The notes below the pieces were generated by a model, which saw only the letters and a program-made list of their open reading frames with translations, did not search any database and had not been told where the DNA came from. Made by a program: the position numbers and the translations under genes. DNA of 64,000 bases from Cercis canadensis. Lineage: Eukaryota; Streptophyta; Magnoliopsida; Fabales; Fabaceae. Location of the stretch: positions 1-64,000 of the forward strand of contig QAOA01004502.1 of assembly GCA_003255065.1 (NCBI GenBank), given 5' to 3'. The first letter of the stretch is position 1. Each line of letters starts with the position of its first letter. This document shows, piece after piece, positions 1 to 8,420 of this stretch.

Positions 1-347
1 AGACTGGAACTTGTTCTTCATATTCTGTTCTTATCTTATCTTGTGCCTGCCACATTACTTGTGCATTATTAATTCTTCTTGCATAAGCTGTCATTCTAGG
101 TGAATGATTTGGATTAGAACATTTGTGTTATTGACTGCCCAGTTGTGCCTTTGCTCCCTGTTGAGAGTTCAAAGAGGGAATTGAGTGGTAAAAGGCAAGA
201 GGGAGTGAGTTTATTATTGATAAAAGCTCTTTAAGAGTGTCAAACACGAGTGTCAAAGAGTGATATACTTAGAATACAAACACGTGAGGAGAGATAGGTG
301 AGGATTTCAATTTTCTACTAACGTTTGTGCAGGTTAGTCACTACAAC
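1..347 (+). other. E1 untranslated leader
   Basis: This is the non-coding leader between the unseen 5' LTR/PBS and the gag ATG. The part from about 180 to 347 resembles the leader just upstream of E2 gag (about 6593-6686), including a TTGAGTGG...AAA...CAAGAG stretch, AAACACGAGTG, and a purine-rich run ending CAACATGGA. Shared leader sequence is what would be expected if the RNA of E1 is packaged by proteins of an E2-like element; that role is inference. Confidence 0.6.
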
Positions 348-1394
348 ATGGAGAACCAAGACGCGCCAATTGATCCACAATTGTACATGCAAGCTTCACA
401 GCAACAATTCACACATCTGACTAGAGTGCTTGAGGCTATGAATGAAAGGATGGAGAGGCTGGAGATTAGACAGCCAAGGGAACAAAATGACCATCGAAGA
501 AGAAGAAGAGAGAGAGAGGACCATTATTCTAGTGGTAGTTCCCCTGAAGTTATCCCTCCAAGAAGACCGCACAGAGAAAGAGAAGAAAGAAGGGAGAGGA
601 GGATGGATGACGACTTCAGCTCCATTAAAATGAGCATTCCTTCCTTCCAAGGAAAGAATGATCCGGAGATATATCTAGAGTGGGAAAAGAAGGTGGAGCT
701 TGTGTTCAGCTGCCACAACTATTCCGAAGAAAAGAAGATTAAGTTGGCTACCATAGAGTTTGTAGGTTATGCCTTGACTTGGTGGGATCAGCTAATGTCA
801 AATGTGAGAAGGAATAGAGAAAGACCAGTCATCTCTTGGGAAGACATGAAGATCTTGATGAGAAAGAGATTTGTTCCAAGCTACTATCAAAGAGAATTGT
901 ACCAAAAGCTTCAAGGTTTGGTTCAAGGCTCTAAGAGTGTGGAGGAATATCATAAAGAGATGGAAGTAGCAATGATCCGGGCTAACATTGAAGAGGATGT
1001 TGAAGCAACCATGGCTAGATTTCTTCATGGGCTGAATAGGGAAATAGCCAATGTGGTGGAGCTTCATCATTACAGTGACATGGAAGACCTTCTTCATAAA
1101 GCTACTCAAGTAGAGAGACAACTTAAGAGAAGGGGTTCTTCAAAGTTTGGGCCAAGTACTACTTCAGCATGGAGATCTACATGGAAGAAAGACAAGGAAG
1201 TGGTGACTTCTAAACCCAAAACAGAGTTCCCAAAGTTGCATGCCAAAGAACCGACATTTGCTCCCAAAGGTAAACCCGAGACCTCACAACCTCAAAGATT
1301 TAGAGATGTTAAAAGAGAAGGGGTTCTTCAAAGTTTGGGCCAAGCACTACTTCAACATAGAGATCTACATGGAAGAAAGACAAGGAAGTGGTGA
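348..1394 (+). pseudogene. gag: E1 gag, frameshifted by a 188-bp tandem duplication
   Basis: Gag structural protein of a Ty3/gypsy element. The ATG at 348 ([11 protein letters not shown]) is preferred because the equivalent position in E2 also begins MEQE after CAACATGGA. A coiled-coil-like, arginine-rich N-terminus is followed by a retrotransposon gag domain (about residues 90-260) with the typical stretches [21 protein letters not shown] and [19 protein letters not shown]. At 1320 a tandem copy of the preceding 188 bp begins; 188 is not a multiple of 3, so the frame is lost and stops at 1392-1394. The proper frame resumes in the second copy and continues from about 1388 into the zinc-knuckle region. 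Apart from that event the frame has no stop codon. Confidence 0.88.
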
Positions 1395-1500
1395 CTTCTA
1401 AACCCAAAACAAAGTTGCCAAAGTTGCATGCCAAAGAACCTACATTTGCTTCCGAAGGCAAACCTAAGACCTCACAACCTCAAAGATTTAGAGACATTAA
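1132..1500 (+). repeat. 188-bp tandem duplication inside E1 gag
   Basis: Copy 1 is 1132-1319 and copy 2 starts at 1320; both begin GGGGTTCTTCAAAGTTTGGG. The copies differ at several positions, so the duplication is not brand new. It shifts the gag frame by two bases. Confidence 0.95.
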
Positions 1501-3943
1501 GTGCTTTAGGTGTCATGGGGTAGGCGACAATGCTTCTCAATGCTCTAACAAGAGAGCAATGATGCTTAATGAAGAGGAGTATGTGACTGAGAGTGAGCAT
1601 GAAGAGGGAGAAAATAATGAACCTAGTGGGGAAGAAAATGTTGAGGGTATGACAGCTAAGGATGCAACACATGTGGAAGACATGATTGATGACCATGAAA
1701 GAGAAGAGATAAAAGATCAAAAGAGTGAGACAGTCAAAGAGATTGAGAGCCCTAAGGAAAAGAAAAAGAGTGAGCTTAGAGGAAGAGAATCCAAGGAAGA
1801 TTTGTTTTCTCATAAACCTATCTTAGCACCTTTGTGCAAAAAGGTTTATGTTGAGGCTAATCCCTCTAACCTCTTTTATTCTAGTGCTATTTGCTCTAAT
1901 GTGCAGGATTTTGAAGAGGAATCCCAAGGGATAAGGCAAAAAGAATTGCTACTAACATTGAAGGGTGCACTCACCAAGGATCCTATGGGTAACTCTACAC
2001 TTTATCCTTCCTTAACAGCACCTTATTTTGATTGCAAGCTTGCTGAAAAATTGCTTAAACATGATCCTAATCTTGTGTTTATAGTGAATGCATGTGGAGG
2101 AGTATGCACTAGTGATGATGGTTTAGGAGATTTCCTTCTCCTTACGACTTCGCATGCTAGGTCATTAGGTATTGATCATGTTAGGACTTTGTTTGCAAGA
2201 GAATCTTATGATGTTGGTAGGATGAGTGTGAATATGGCTTTGGCTGTTCAACCCAAACATGGGAAGAATTACTCTTTGGTTAAAAAGCATGAGATGCATT
2301 TGCTTAAAAATTCTTTGTATGTGACCAATGTATCTTTTGTTTCCTGCATACAACATGCTTTACATGATTCTAGTGCATGTGATGTGACTAAAGCAATTGA
2401 AAAGGTTCTATGTGATAAGATATATAGGCATGATTATTTATCTTTTAAAGAACTCAAAATGCATATGCCTATTAACTCCTTCCATGGAAACTCTATGCTT
2501 GCTGAAAATGCTCTTTATAGTGCTGTGCATAATTTGGGTTTGAGTCAGGAGGATAATCTTAATTGTGATTGCTATCAATTTAGGTTTATTGAGGATACTT
2601 TAGTAAACTCATTTAAACTTAAGTATGGAGCATATGGTTGGCTATTTATTCCTCTTGGACTTCTTGATGTTAGCACTATCAAAGCTATTGTGAAAAGAGA
2701 TCTGCATGTCTCTTTAACCTTGCTAGGGAATGCCTATTTTGATGGTACATTATATTATGGCATGAATCATATTGTATGTGCTAGTCATTTGCAAGGTGAG
2801 TCATTTGTTTTAGTTAGTTTTGGTAGATTTGCTGAGTTAGTTAGGGATATTTGTGCTAGTGAGTTACCTTTGTTAGTAAGTATTCTAGATTTTGTTAAGT
2901 TTAACTTGTATTTCTTTAGAGTTGTTTTGAGTCTTTTGCAGCACCTGAGTAAGTCAAATTCTCAAGAGGTGAGATACCCGCAAGGTGAACACTTTCTAGT
3001 TGTTGAATTCTTGCTACCAAGGTATGCACCTATTCTGTCTTTAACTTTTAAATTTTTGAAAGCTTACTCAAACATTGGAATATACGCATATAATCTTGTT
3101 TTTGATAAGATATTCCATGTGTATGAAAAATGTGCAGTCAATGAGTTTGTCGTTGATAATGTTTCATTTCATTCTTTATCGAAGCATATATCCCATTTTG
3201 TTAGCATGAAGATTACATGTTTAGGAATTGCATATGATGTTTTGATGGTTTCCAATTGTCCAATTTATCTTGAGACTTTGGTTCAGTTTTTGGGCAGGAG
3301 AGTGACATTGCATTGCAATATTCCTTGCTCTTATATGGATTCTATCTTGTGTGCTAACAGATTCCTACATGAACACCTAAGTTTGTTGCTTAGAGTGCTA
3401 ATTTCTTTGAAGATTAAACAATGGTTTGCCATTGAACCTGGAGGACTGGTTTGGAATGTGACTAGATTAAGTATTGCTTGTGGATTTGCACTTGGACTAA
3501 CTTTTGGTTTCAAGGGTTGGGTATCTAATACATATGGTGTAGTTAACTTGTCTATTCTGAACCATATTTTGAATATTTGTGATGGCAAGTTTCTGAGTTG
3601 TTTGGTGAGAAAGCAATGTTCAATGTATGAAATTTTACACAGGGGCAAATGTGATTGTCATAGCTATCAAGTTGTGAAGCCTATTTTGTGTATGCTATTC
3701 TCATTAAACCCATGTTATCCTACTACTTTAGCTTCTAGCAGTCATGCATGTGATTATTTTGAACAGCTAGATAGTGTGGTAATTATTTTAAGGTGGACAA
3801 AATGGCATGCTATAGAACCGGGAAAATGGAAAAGGAAGTTTAATATTAGAAAGGGCCGAAAATGCAATTTTGTGTCCTATGTGCTCATTGACGCGCAGGA
3901 AGGCAACCAACCAGCAAGATGGAGTGATGAGCAAGTGTGGTAA
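1388..3943 (+). CDS. E1 long open frame: gag zinc-knuckle region fused to a degenerate, catalytically dead RT-like polyprotein
   Basis: This 851-codon frame is the continuation of gag after the duplication. It starts with the end of gag and a knuckle [14 protein letters not shown] (1502-1543), in which the usual histidine is aspartate. A Glu/Lys-rich linker follows, then [20 protein letters not shown], which lines up with the start of E2 pol ([15 protein letters not shown]...NPS). At 2621 [14 protein letters not shown] matches E2 [14 protein letters not shown]. Thirty-eight codons later comes YFDG (2735-2746), against YFDD 39 codons later in E2, and then a matching SHL 13-15 residues on. The E2 protease region (DSG motif) is absent. 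The remainder is rich in Leu, Phe, Cys and His and is not recognisable. The frame ends inside the filler of a second tandem duplication. It could be a remodelled pol or a structural protein; I know of no function. Confidence 0.75.
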   Translation: MVTSKPKTKLPKLHAKEPTFASEGKPKTSQPQRFRDIKCFRCHGVGDNASQCSNKRAMMLNEEEYVTESEHEEGENNEPSGEENVEGMTAKDATHVEDMIDDHEREEIKDQKSETVKEIESPKEKKKSELRGRESKEDLFSHKPILAPLCKKVYVEANPSNLFYSSAICSNVQDFEEESQGIRQKELLLTLKGALTKDPMGNSTLYPSLTAPYFDCKLAEKLLKHDPNLVFIVNACGGVCTSDDGLGDFLLLTTSHARSLGIDHVRTLFARESYDVGRMSVNMALAVQPKHGKNYSLVKKHEMHLLKNSLYVTNVSFVSCIQHALHDSSACDVTKAIEKVLCDKIYRHDYLSFKELKMHMPINSFHGNSMLAENALYSAVHNLGLSQEDNLNCDCYQFRFIEDTLVNSFKLKYGAYGWLFIPLGLLDVSTIKAIVKRDLHVSLTLLGNAYFDGTLYYGMNHIVCASHLQGESFVLVSFGRFAELVRDICASELPLLVSILDFVKFNLYFFRVVLSLLQHLSKSNSQEVRYPQGEHFLVVEFLLPRYAPILSLTFKFLKAYSNIGIYAYNLVFDKIFHVYEKCAVNEFVVDNVSFHSLSKHISHFVSMKITCLGIAYDVLMVSNCPIYLETLVQFLGRRVTLHCNIPCSYMDSILCANRFLHEHLSLLLRVLISLKIKQWFAIEPGGLVWNVTRLSIACGFALGLTFGFKGWVSNTYGVVNLSILNHILNICDGKFLSCLVRKQCSMYEILHRGKCDCHSYQVVKPILCMLFSLNPCYPTTLASSSHACDYFEQLDSVVIILRWTKWHAIEPGKWKRKFNIRKGRKCNFVSYVLIDAQEGNQPARWSDEQVW
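2621..2794 (+). other. Remodelled RT palm in E1 (YFDG in place of YFDD)
   Basis: Residue-by-residue comparison with E2 RT (8968-9144) keeps the order and nearly the spacing of KYG.Y.WL..P.GL, YFD and the later SHL. The second catalytic aspartate is glycine, and the motif A aspartate context (KIDLENGYY in E2) reads EDNLNCDCY. Polymerase activity is not expected. Confidence 0.7.
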
Positions 3944-4052
3944 TTATTTTAAGGTGGACAAAATGGCATGCTATAGAACTGGGAAAATGGAAAAGGAAGT
4001 TTAATATTAGAAAGGGCCGAAAACGCAATTTTGTGTTCTATGTGCTCATTGA
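3775..4052 (+). repeat. 161-bp duplication with 44-bp minisatellite filler in E1
   Basis: A 117-bp segment occurs at 3775-3891 and again at 3936-4052. Between the copies, 3892-3935 is the reverse complement of minisatellite sequence found at about 14390-14432 (shared core CATCACTCCATCTTGCTGG). The event shifts the E1 frame by two bases. Confidence 0.92.
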
Positions 4053-4821
4053 TAAAATTTTGCTTCCTTGTCTTATTGGTGTACTGCTCTATATTTTGAT
4101 CTATGATCTTGTCAATGTTTGTGATGAGTTTTTAACATTCACTAGGCCAGAGGTAGATGTTCCTCTAAAAATCTTGAATCTTTGTGAGAGTGAACTTAGG
4201 ATTGCCCATATTGATAAACCCATGTTGTTCATTTTGATTTATGACTTGCTGTTGATTGGATATGGTGCATGTTTGAGCTGTGGATGGACCCTTCCAAACG
4301 ATTATAATATCGGACTTACTTGGCTGTTCTTAAATGTTGCTATTTGCCTTGTTGTTACTATTAAAGGAAAAGAAACTTGGTTGTTAATGATGATGCTGGC
4401 CAATGGAAAACAAGTTTTTCTATGCCTTCAAATTTTGTTATGGTTTGAGATTAATTGGGCTTTAAATTCATTACCTTCTCTTGTTGATGTAGGTACTTCG
4501 GATTTGAGGTCAAATCCTTTTAAAGAGGGAGGGATTGATGGGGATCAAGGAAGCCTCCATTCTAAAGACCTGATGGCAACCAAGATCAAGGAGGAGTTTG
4601 CTGGATTGCTAGTGCAACAAGCTTGCAAGGAGGAAGACATGGCTTTGGAGGGCCTTTGGAGGGCATCAAGACAGGCTAGGATGAGCACACGGCCGTGTTA
4701 TGCAAGATCATGGCCGTGTCATGAAGGCCGAGAGGCAACACGGGCTGGACAAGGCAAGAACACGGGCGTGTCCATGGCCGTGTCCCGTCAACAGAGATGC
4801 TGGGTTGAGAACACGGCTTAG
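3937..4821 (+). CDS. E1 polyprotein C-terminal part, reading through the polypurine tract into the LTR
   Basis: This is the frame of E1 downstream of the second duplication. It encodes an unrecognised hydrophobic, Leu/Cys-rich stretch, then SDLRSNPFKEGG (about 4498-4533), which corresponds to SDSRTNPSKEGGND at the end of E2 pol. The frame does not stop at the polypurine tract but continues about 95 codons into the LTR and ends at 4819-4821. The LTR part includes LMATKIKEEFAGLLVQ, comparable to PITRSRAKGVREALLSLVQ in E2. A polyprotein end encoded in the 3' LTR is described for CRM chromoviruses (the CR motif); assignment of E1 to that group is inference. Taking out the two duplications leaves gag plus this frame as one continuous frame of about 1,374 codons. 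Confidence 0.7.
   Translation: MVIILRWTKWHAIELGKWKRKFNIRKGRKRNFVFYVLIDKILLPCLIGVLLYILIYDLVNVCDEFLTFTRPEVDVPLKILNLCESELRIAHIDKPMLFILIYDLLLIGYGACLSCGWTLPNDYNIGLTWLFLNVAICLVVTIKGKETWLLMMMLANGKQVFLCLQILLWFEINWALNSLPSLVDVGTSDLRSNPFKEGGIDGDQGSLHSKDLMATKIKEEFAGLLVQQACKEEDMALEGLWRASRQARMSTRPCYARSWPCHEGREATRAGQGKNTGVSMAVSRQQRCWVENTA
4522..4534 (+). promoter_or_regulatory. E1 polypurine tract
   Basis: AAAGAGGGAGGGA lies one base before the TGATG that starts the 3' LTR. It is the second-strand primer site and matches the E2 tract at 11141-11153. Confidence 0.85.
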
Positions 4822-4987
4822 AGAATAAGGAACACGGGCTGTGTCATGTCAACACGGGTTGAACACGGGCGTGTCACAATGCCGTGTTAGAGTTAATTGT
4901 CTCTAGGACCTTCATTTTGGTTATTTGTAATTAAATGCCTTGCTGAATACATTCTCTAGGGCCTATTTTCTGTCTAAGCTAATTAGG
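4536..4987 (+). repeat. E1 3' LTR, left part
   Basis: The LTR begins TGATGGGGATCAAGG and is interrupted after TTAGG by E2. Positions 4686-4892 contain a cluster of ACACGG/CCGTGT motifs, including the perfect palindrome ACACGGCCGTGT. With the right part (11832-12312) the LTR is about 933 bp. Confidence 0.88.
4983..4987. repeat. E2 target site duplication, left copy
   Basis: TTAGG here is repeated at 11827-11831, exactly flanking the two E2 LTRs. Five base pairs is the usual length for Ty3/gypsy integrase. Confidence 0.95.
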
Positions 4988-5661
4988 TGATGTGAATCAG
5001 CTTGCTACACGCTCTAACCCTAGGAGTGTTCATGATCCCTTGCTTGGAGTTGGAGGCCCAATGACTAGAAGCAGAGCTAAGGGAGTGAGAGAGGCATTGT
5101 TGAGCCTAGTCCAAGAGGTGCAGGCCAAGGAAAGAGTAGCTGGGCCAAGTTCAGAGTTGAGATGGATCACTTATCTGTCTCTTGTAGAAGGTGCACATGG
5201 GCCAGCTTGGAGCCCAAGTTTGGAGCAGGCCAAAAATTATGTTTAATTTAATTAGTTTTATTTTTGGGCCTTTATGTTTATGGGCAAAAACATTTAATTA
5301 GTTTTAAATTCATTTTTTAATATGTTGGGCCTTTATGTCTATGGGCCAAACTGGGTATTAGGGTTTTATTAACTTTCTTAGAGGATCCATCATAGCTTGT
5401 AGCCTCCTAGCCGAATTGCCTATATAAGGAATTCGTGTATGCCTTTGCAAAACAGTTTTGGAGATTAATAGTATTCAGTTTCTGAATTATTGAGTTTCTC
5501 TGGATTGAGAGCTTCCCTGTTGTTCTTGGGCAAAGAACTTGAACTTGAACTTACCAAGGATCCTTCCTTGCTAAGGGTTCACCCTATTGAGATAACCAAG
5601 GTCATCCCACAGTTTGGTATCCAGACACTCCGTTCGATCCTTCGGGTACGCGAACGCATCA
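4988..5661 (+). repeat. E2 5' LTR
   Basis: 674 bp, TGATGTGAATC to CGAACGCATCA. It carries a TATA box (TATATAAG at 5421) and GGGCC-rich sequence. It is nearly identical to 11154-11826. Confidence 0.95.
5421..5428 (+). promoter_or_regulatory. TATA box in E2 5' LTR
   Basis: TATATAAG lies about 240 bp upstream of the LTR end, as expected for the RNA polymerase II promoter of an LTR. The same box is at 11586 in the 3' LTR. Confidence 0.65.
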
Positions 5662-5663
5662 TT

Positions 5664-5675
5664 TGGTATCAGAGC
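5664..5675 (+). promoter_or_regulatory. E2 primer binding site (initiator tRNA-Met)
   Basis: TGGTATCAGAGC, two bases after the 5' LTR, is complementary to the 3' end of plant initiator tRNA-Met, the usual primer of plant chromoviruses. Confidence 0.95.
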
Positions 5676-6686
5676 TTTGGCTCCTTGGAGTTTCAATCGG
5701 TATTCCTAAAACCCCTTATTCTATTTTTATTTTATCTATCTTATTTGTTTGAGTCAATCATCTTCTACCCCCCTTTATATTAAGTCAGTTTTTGTCTTTT
5801 ATTTTTCCTATCAATTTCATTCTTCGTTATGTTCTTTAAGTTTCTGGTCAAGTTATCCCTATTATTTTTGTTTGGATCATTGGTTAGTCGTTTTTTTCCT
5901 TGTTTGTGTTTAAGAGTCCACGTCCTAGGTTAAAATTACCTAGAGGCGGCGGCTGTTTCAATTGCAATAGCAAATCCTAGTTGTTCGTCGAGTCCTAGTC
6001 AAGTTTAAAAAAAAAAAAAAAACAAAGAGAGACAGATTCTGCAAAACAAACAAATAAAAAAAAAAAAAAAGATTAGTAAGATCTGTTCTTGTGAAAAGAA
6101 AATCAAAAACGGACTATTTGGACTCACTTACTTGAAAAGGCCATAACTTTCAGCTCGTTTGGAGTTACGGAACCCGTGACCCGGCGTTTCGAAGCTTGTT
6201 CAGAGATCTTCAACGTGAAAACTGGGTAAACCCAGTTGATGCCATTTTCGAGCTCAAAATCCTTTAAAAACGTCTGTTTCGGGCTGTTTTCTATAATCTG
6301 CTGATTTTCTTTCAATTTGTTGCTGTTTTCTAGATTCTTTTATTCTTTTCTTGTCCAAACCAACACCCTTGTTCATTATTTATATTCAAAATTCTTGGTC
6401 ATTTTATTTTATTTTATTTCTTTTTCCTTCTTGAAGTTCTTGTTTTGCTTCCTTGTCATCTTCTTTTTGCTTCCTTATCTTATTTATTTTTATTCAACAC
6501 CCTTGTTTGGCTTTCTTGTCATTTTTGTTTCTATCACCTTTTCTCCTTGATAAGTTCTTGGAAAGTTCTTGTTTAAGGGCTTCTAAGGAAATTTGAGTGG
6601 AAAAAGACAAGAGTGGTGAGCGCATTATCGGGAAAAAGCATTTGAGTGTAAACACGAGTGAAACACATGAGGTGAGTGTGTGCAAC
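5676..6686 (+). other. E2 untranslated leader
   Basis: This is about 1 kb of non-coding leader with two A-rich runs (about 6007-6022 and 6056-6070) and T-rich sequence with repeated CAACACCCTTGTT-type pieces. The last ~95 bp resemble the E1 leader. Short open frames here look accidental. Confidence 0.7.
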
Positions 6687-8420
6687 ATGGAACAGGAAGA
6701 ACCATTCACCAAAAGTCATATGGATGCATATATGAACGCAATTCAGGACCAAATTGCAGCATTACGAATGGGCACTGAGGACAGATTAGAGAGGTTAGAA
6801 AACCTAGTTTCACCTAAGACAAAAACTAAAACAACTAGACCCTTTCGGTATTTTGAGGAAGAGGAAGAAGACTATTATGAGGTTGAAACCGAGACCAGAA
6901 GAGAGAGGAGGGCAGCCCCTCGTCGTGATAATAACCTGGGGAGTATAAAAATAAGAATTCCTACCTTTCAAGGTAAGAGTGATCCTGAACTTTACCTAGA
7001 TTAGGAGAGGAAAGTGGAACATGTTTTTGAGTGCCATGAATACTCTGAAGAAAAGAAAGTAAAGCTGGCAGTAGTTGAATTCACTAATTATGCTAGTATT
7101 TGGTGGGATCAGCTAGTGATTAACAGGCGTAGAGATGGTGAGAGACCTATTCGGTCATGGGCTGATATGAGAGCCGTGATGAGGAAACGGTTTGTACCTA
7201 GACATTACTATAGAGATTGTTTCAAGAAATTGCAAGATTTGAAACAAGGATCTATGAGTGTGGCTGAGTACAACAGTGAGATGGAGATAGCCATGATGAG
7301 GGCTAGTATTGATGAGAACCGTGAGGCAACCATGGCACGGTTTATTAGTGGCTTGAAGCGAGAGATTGCTGAAGTGGTGGAGATGAGTCACTATGTAGAG
7401 ATGGAGGACTTGGTGCATAAAGCCGAGCATGTAGAGCGACAGTTGAAGGCTAGAGCAGCTTCTAGATTCGGTGTGCCTTCCAGAACTTCAAACTGGAAAT
7501 CAAATTGGAAGGATAATCCTCACACAGCTCCAAAGCCAAGAGACGACACAAGACCAAAGCCTACGGGTTCTACTCCTATTTCCCAAGGTAAAACAGACTA
7601 TAACTCTTCTTCTAAGTCACGTGACATCAAATGCTACAGGTGTCAAGGACGTGGACATATATCTTCTGAATGTCCCAATAGAAGGAAAATTGTTATGCTT
7701 GCTACTAGTGAGTATGATAGTGAGGAGGAATCTACTGTTACACTTGGTTGTGAAGACATGCCACCCTTAGAAGATGCTAGTGACGTGGAGGGAATTGATG
7801 ACTCCCTTCTAGATCAGTATTTGATGGTGTCCAGGCGTGTGCTCAACATGCAACCGAGGGAAGATGACATCGAAGAACACTGCGAGCATATCTTTCAAAA
7901 TCGATGCTTGGTGGGGGACAAGGTATGTAGCGTTATTATTGACAGTGGATCTTGTACTAATGTTGCTAGTACCTTGGCCGTAGAAAAGTTGAATTTACCT
8001 ACTATTCCACACCCCTCGCCTTATAGGCTAAGGTGGTTGAATGATAGAGGAGACCTATGGGTAAACAAGCAAGTTAGGATTGCATTTGCCTGTAGCACTT
8101 TTAAAGATGAAGTACTGTGTGATGTGGTGCCTATGCATGCTTGTCATATTTTGTTGGGACGACCATGGCAGTTTGATAGGCGAGTGAAGTATGACGGATA
8201 CAACAACACTTACACCGTCTACAAGAATGACAAGGCCACTTTGTTGAAACCTTTAAAACCTGCTCTTGCATATGCGGATCAAGCAAAGATTACAAAAGAA
8301 TGTAAAGAGAGAGAAGAAAAAGCAGCCAAAGAAAAAGAGGCTGAGAGAGAAAAAGAAAAAAGTACGGACAAAAAGAGTGAGAGAAGACGAAAAGTGAGTG
8401 CTTTTGCACAAAAAAAGTGA
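6687..8420 (+). pseudogene. gag: E2 gag and protease, one in-frame stop
   Basis: The first part of the Gag-Pol polyprotein. The ATG at 6687 (MEQEEPFTKS) matches the E1 gag start. The gag domain contains YASIWWDQLV and MRKRFVPRHYYRDCFKKLQ. The zinc knuckle CYRCQGRGHISSEC (7632-7673) is an intact CX2CX4HX4C. The retropepsin-type protease active site IIDSGSCTN has its aspartate at 7942. TAG at 7002-7004 sits where homologues have Trp (YLDxERKVE), so it is a TGG-to-TAG change. A Lys/Glu-rich linker leads to TGA at 8418, just after a run of seven A; pol continues in the +1 frame, best explained by a one-base insertion in that run. Confidence 0.93.

Noticed and set aside
3331-3648. Minus-strand frame inside the E1 long open frame
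   Set aside because: Shadow of the plus-strand frame, which continues open over 2.5 kb and aligns in part with pol.
8404-8420. A AAA AAG heptamer at the end of E2 gag-protease, a classical -1 ribosomal frameshift site in the right phase
   Set aside because: A -1 shift leads into the wrong frame; RT lies in the +1 frame. One extra A in the run explains the break more simply.
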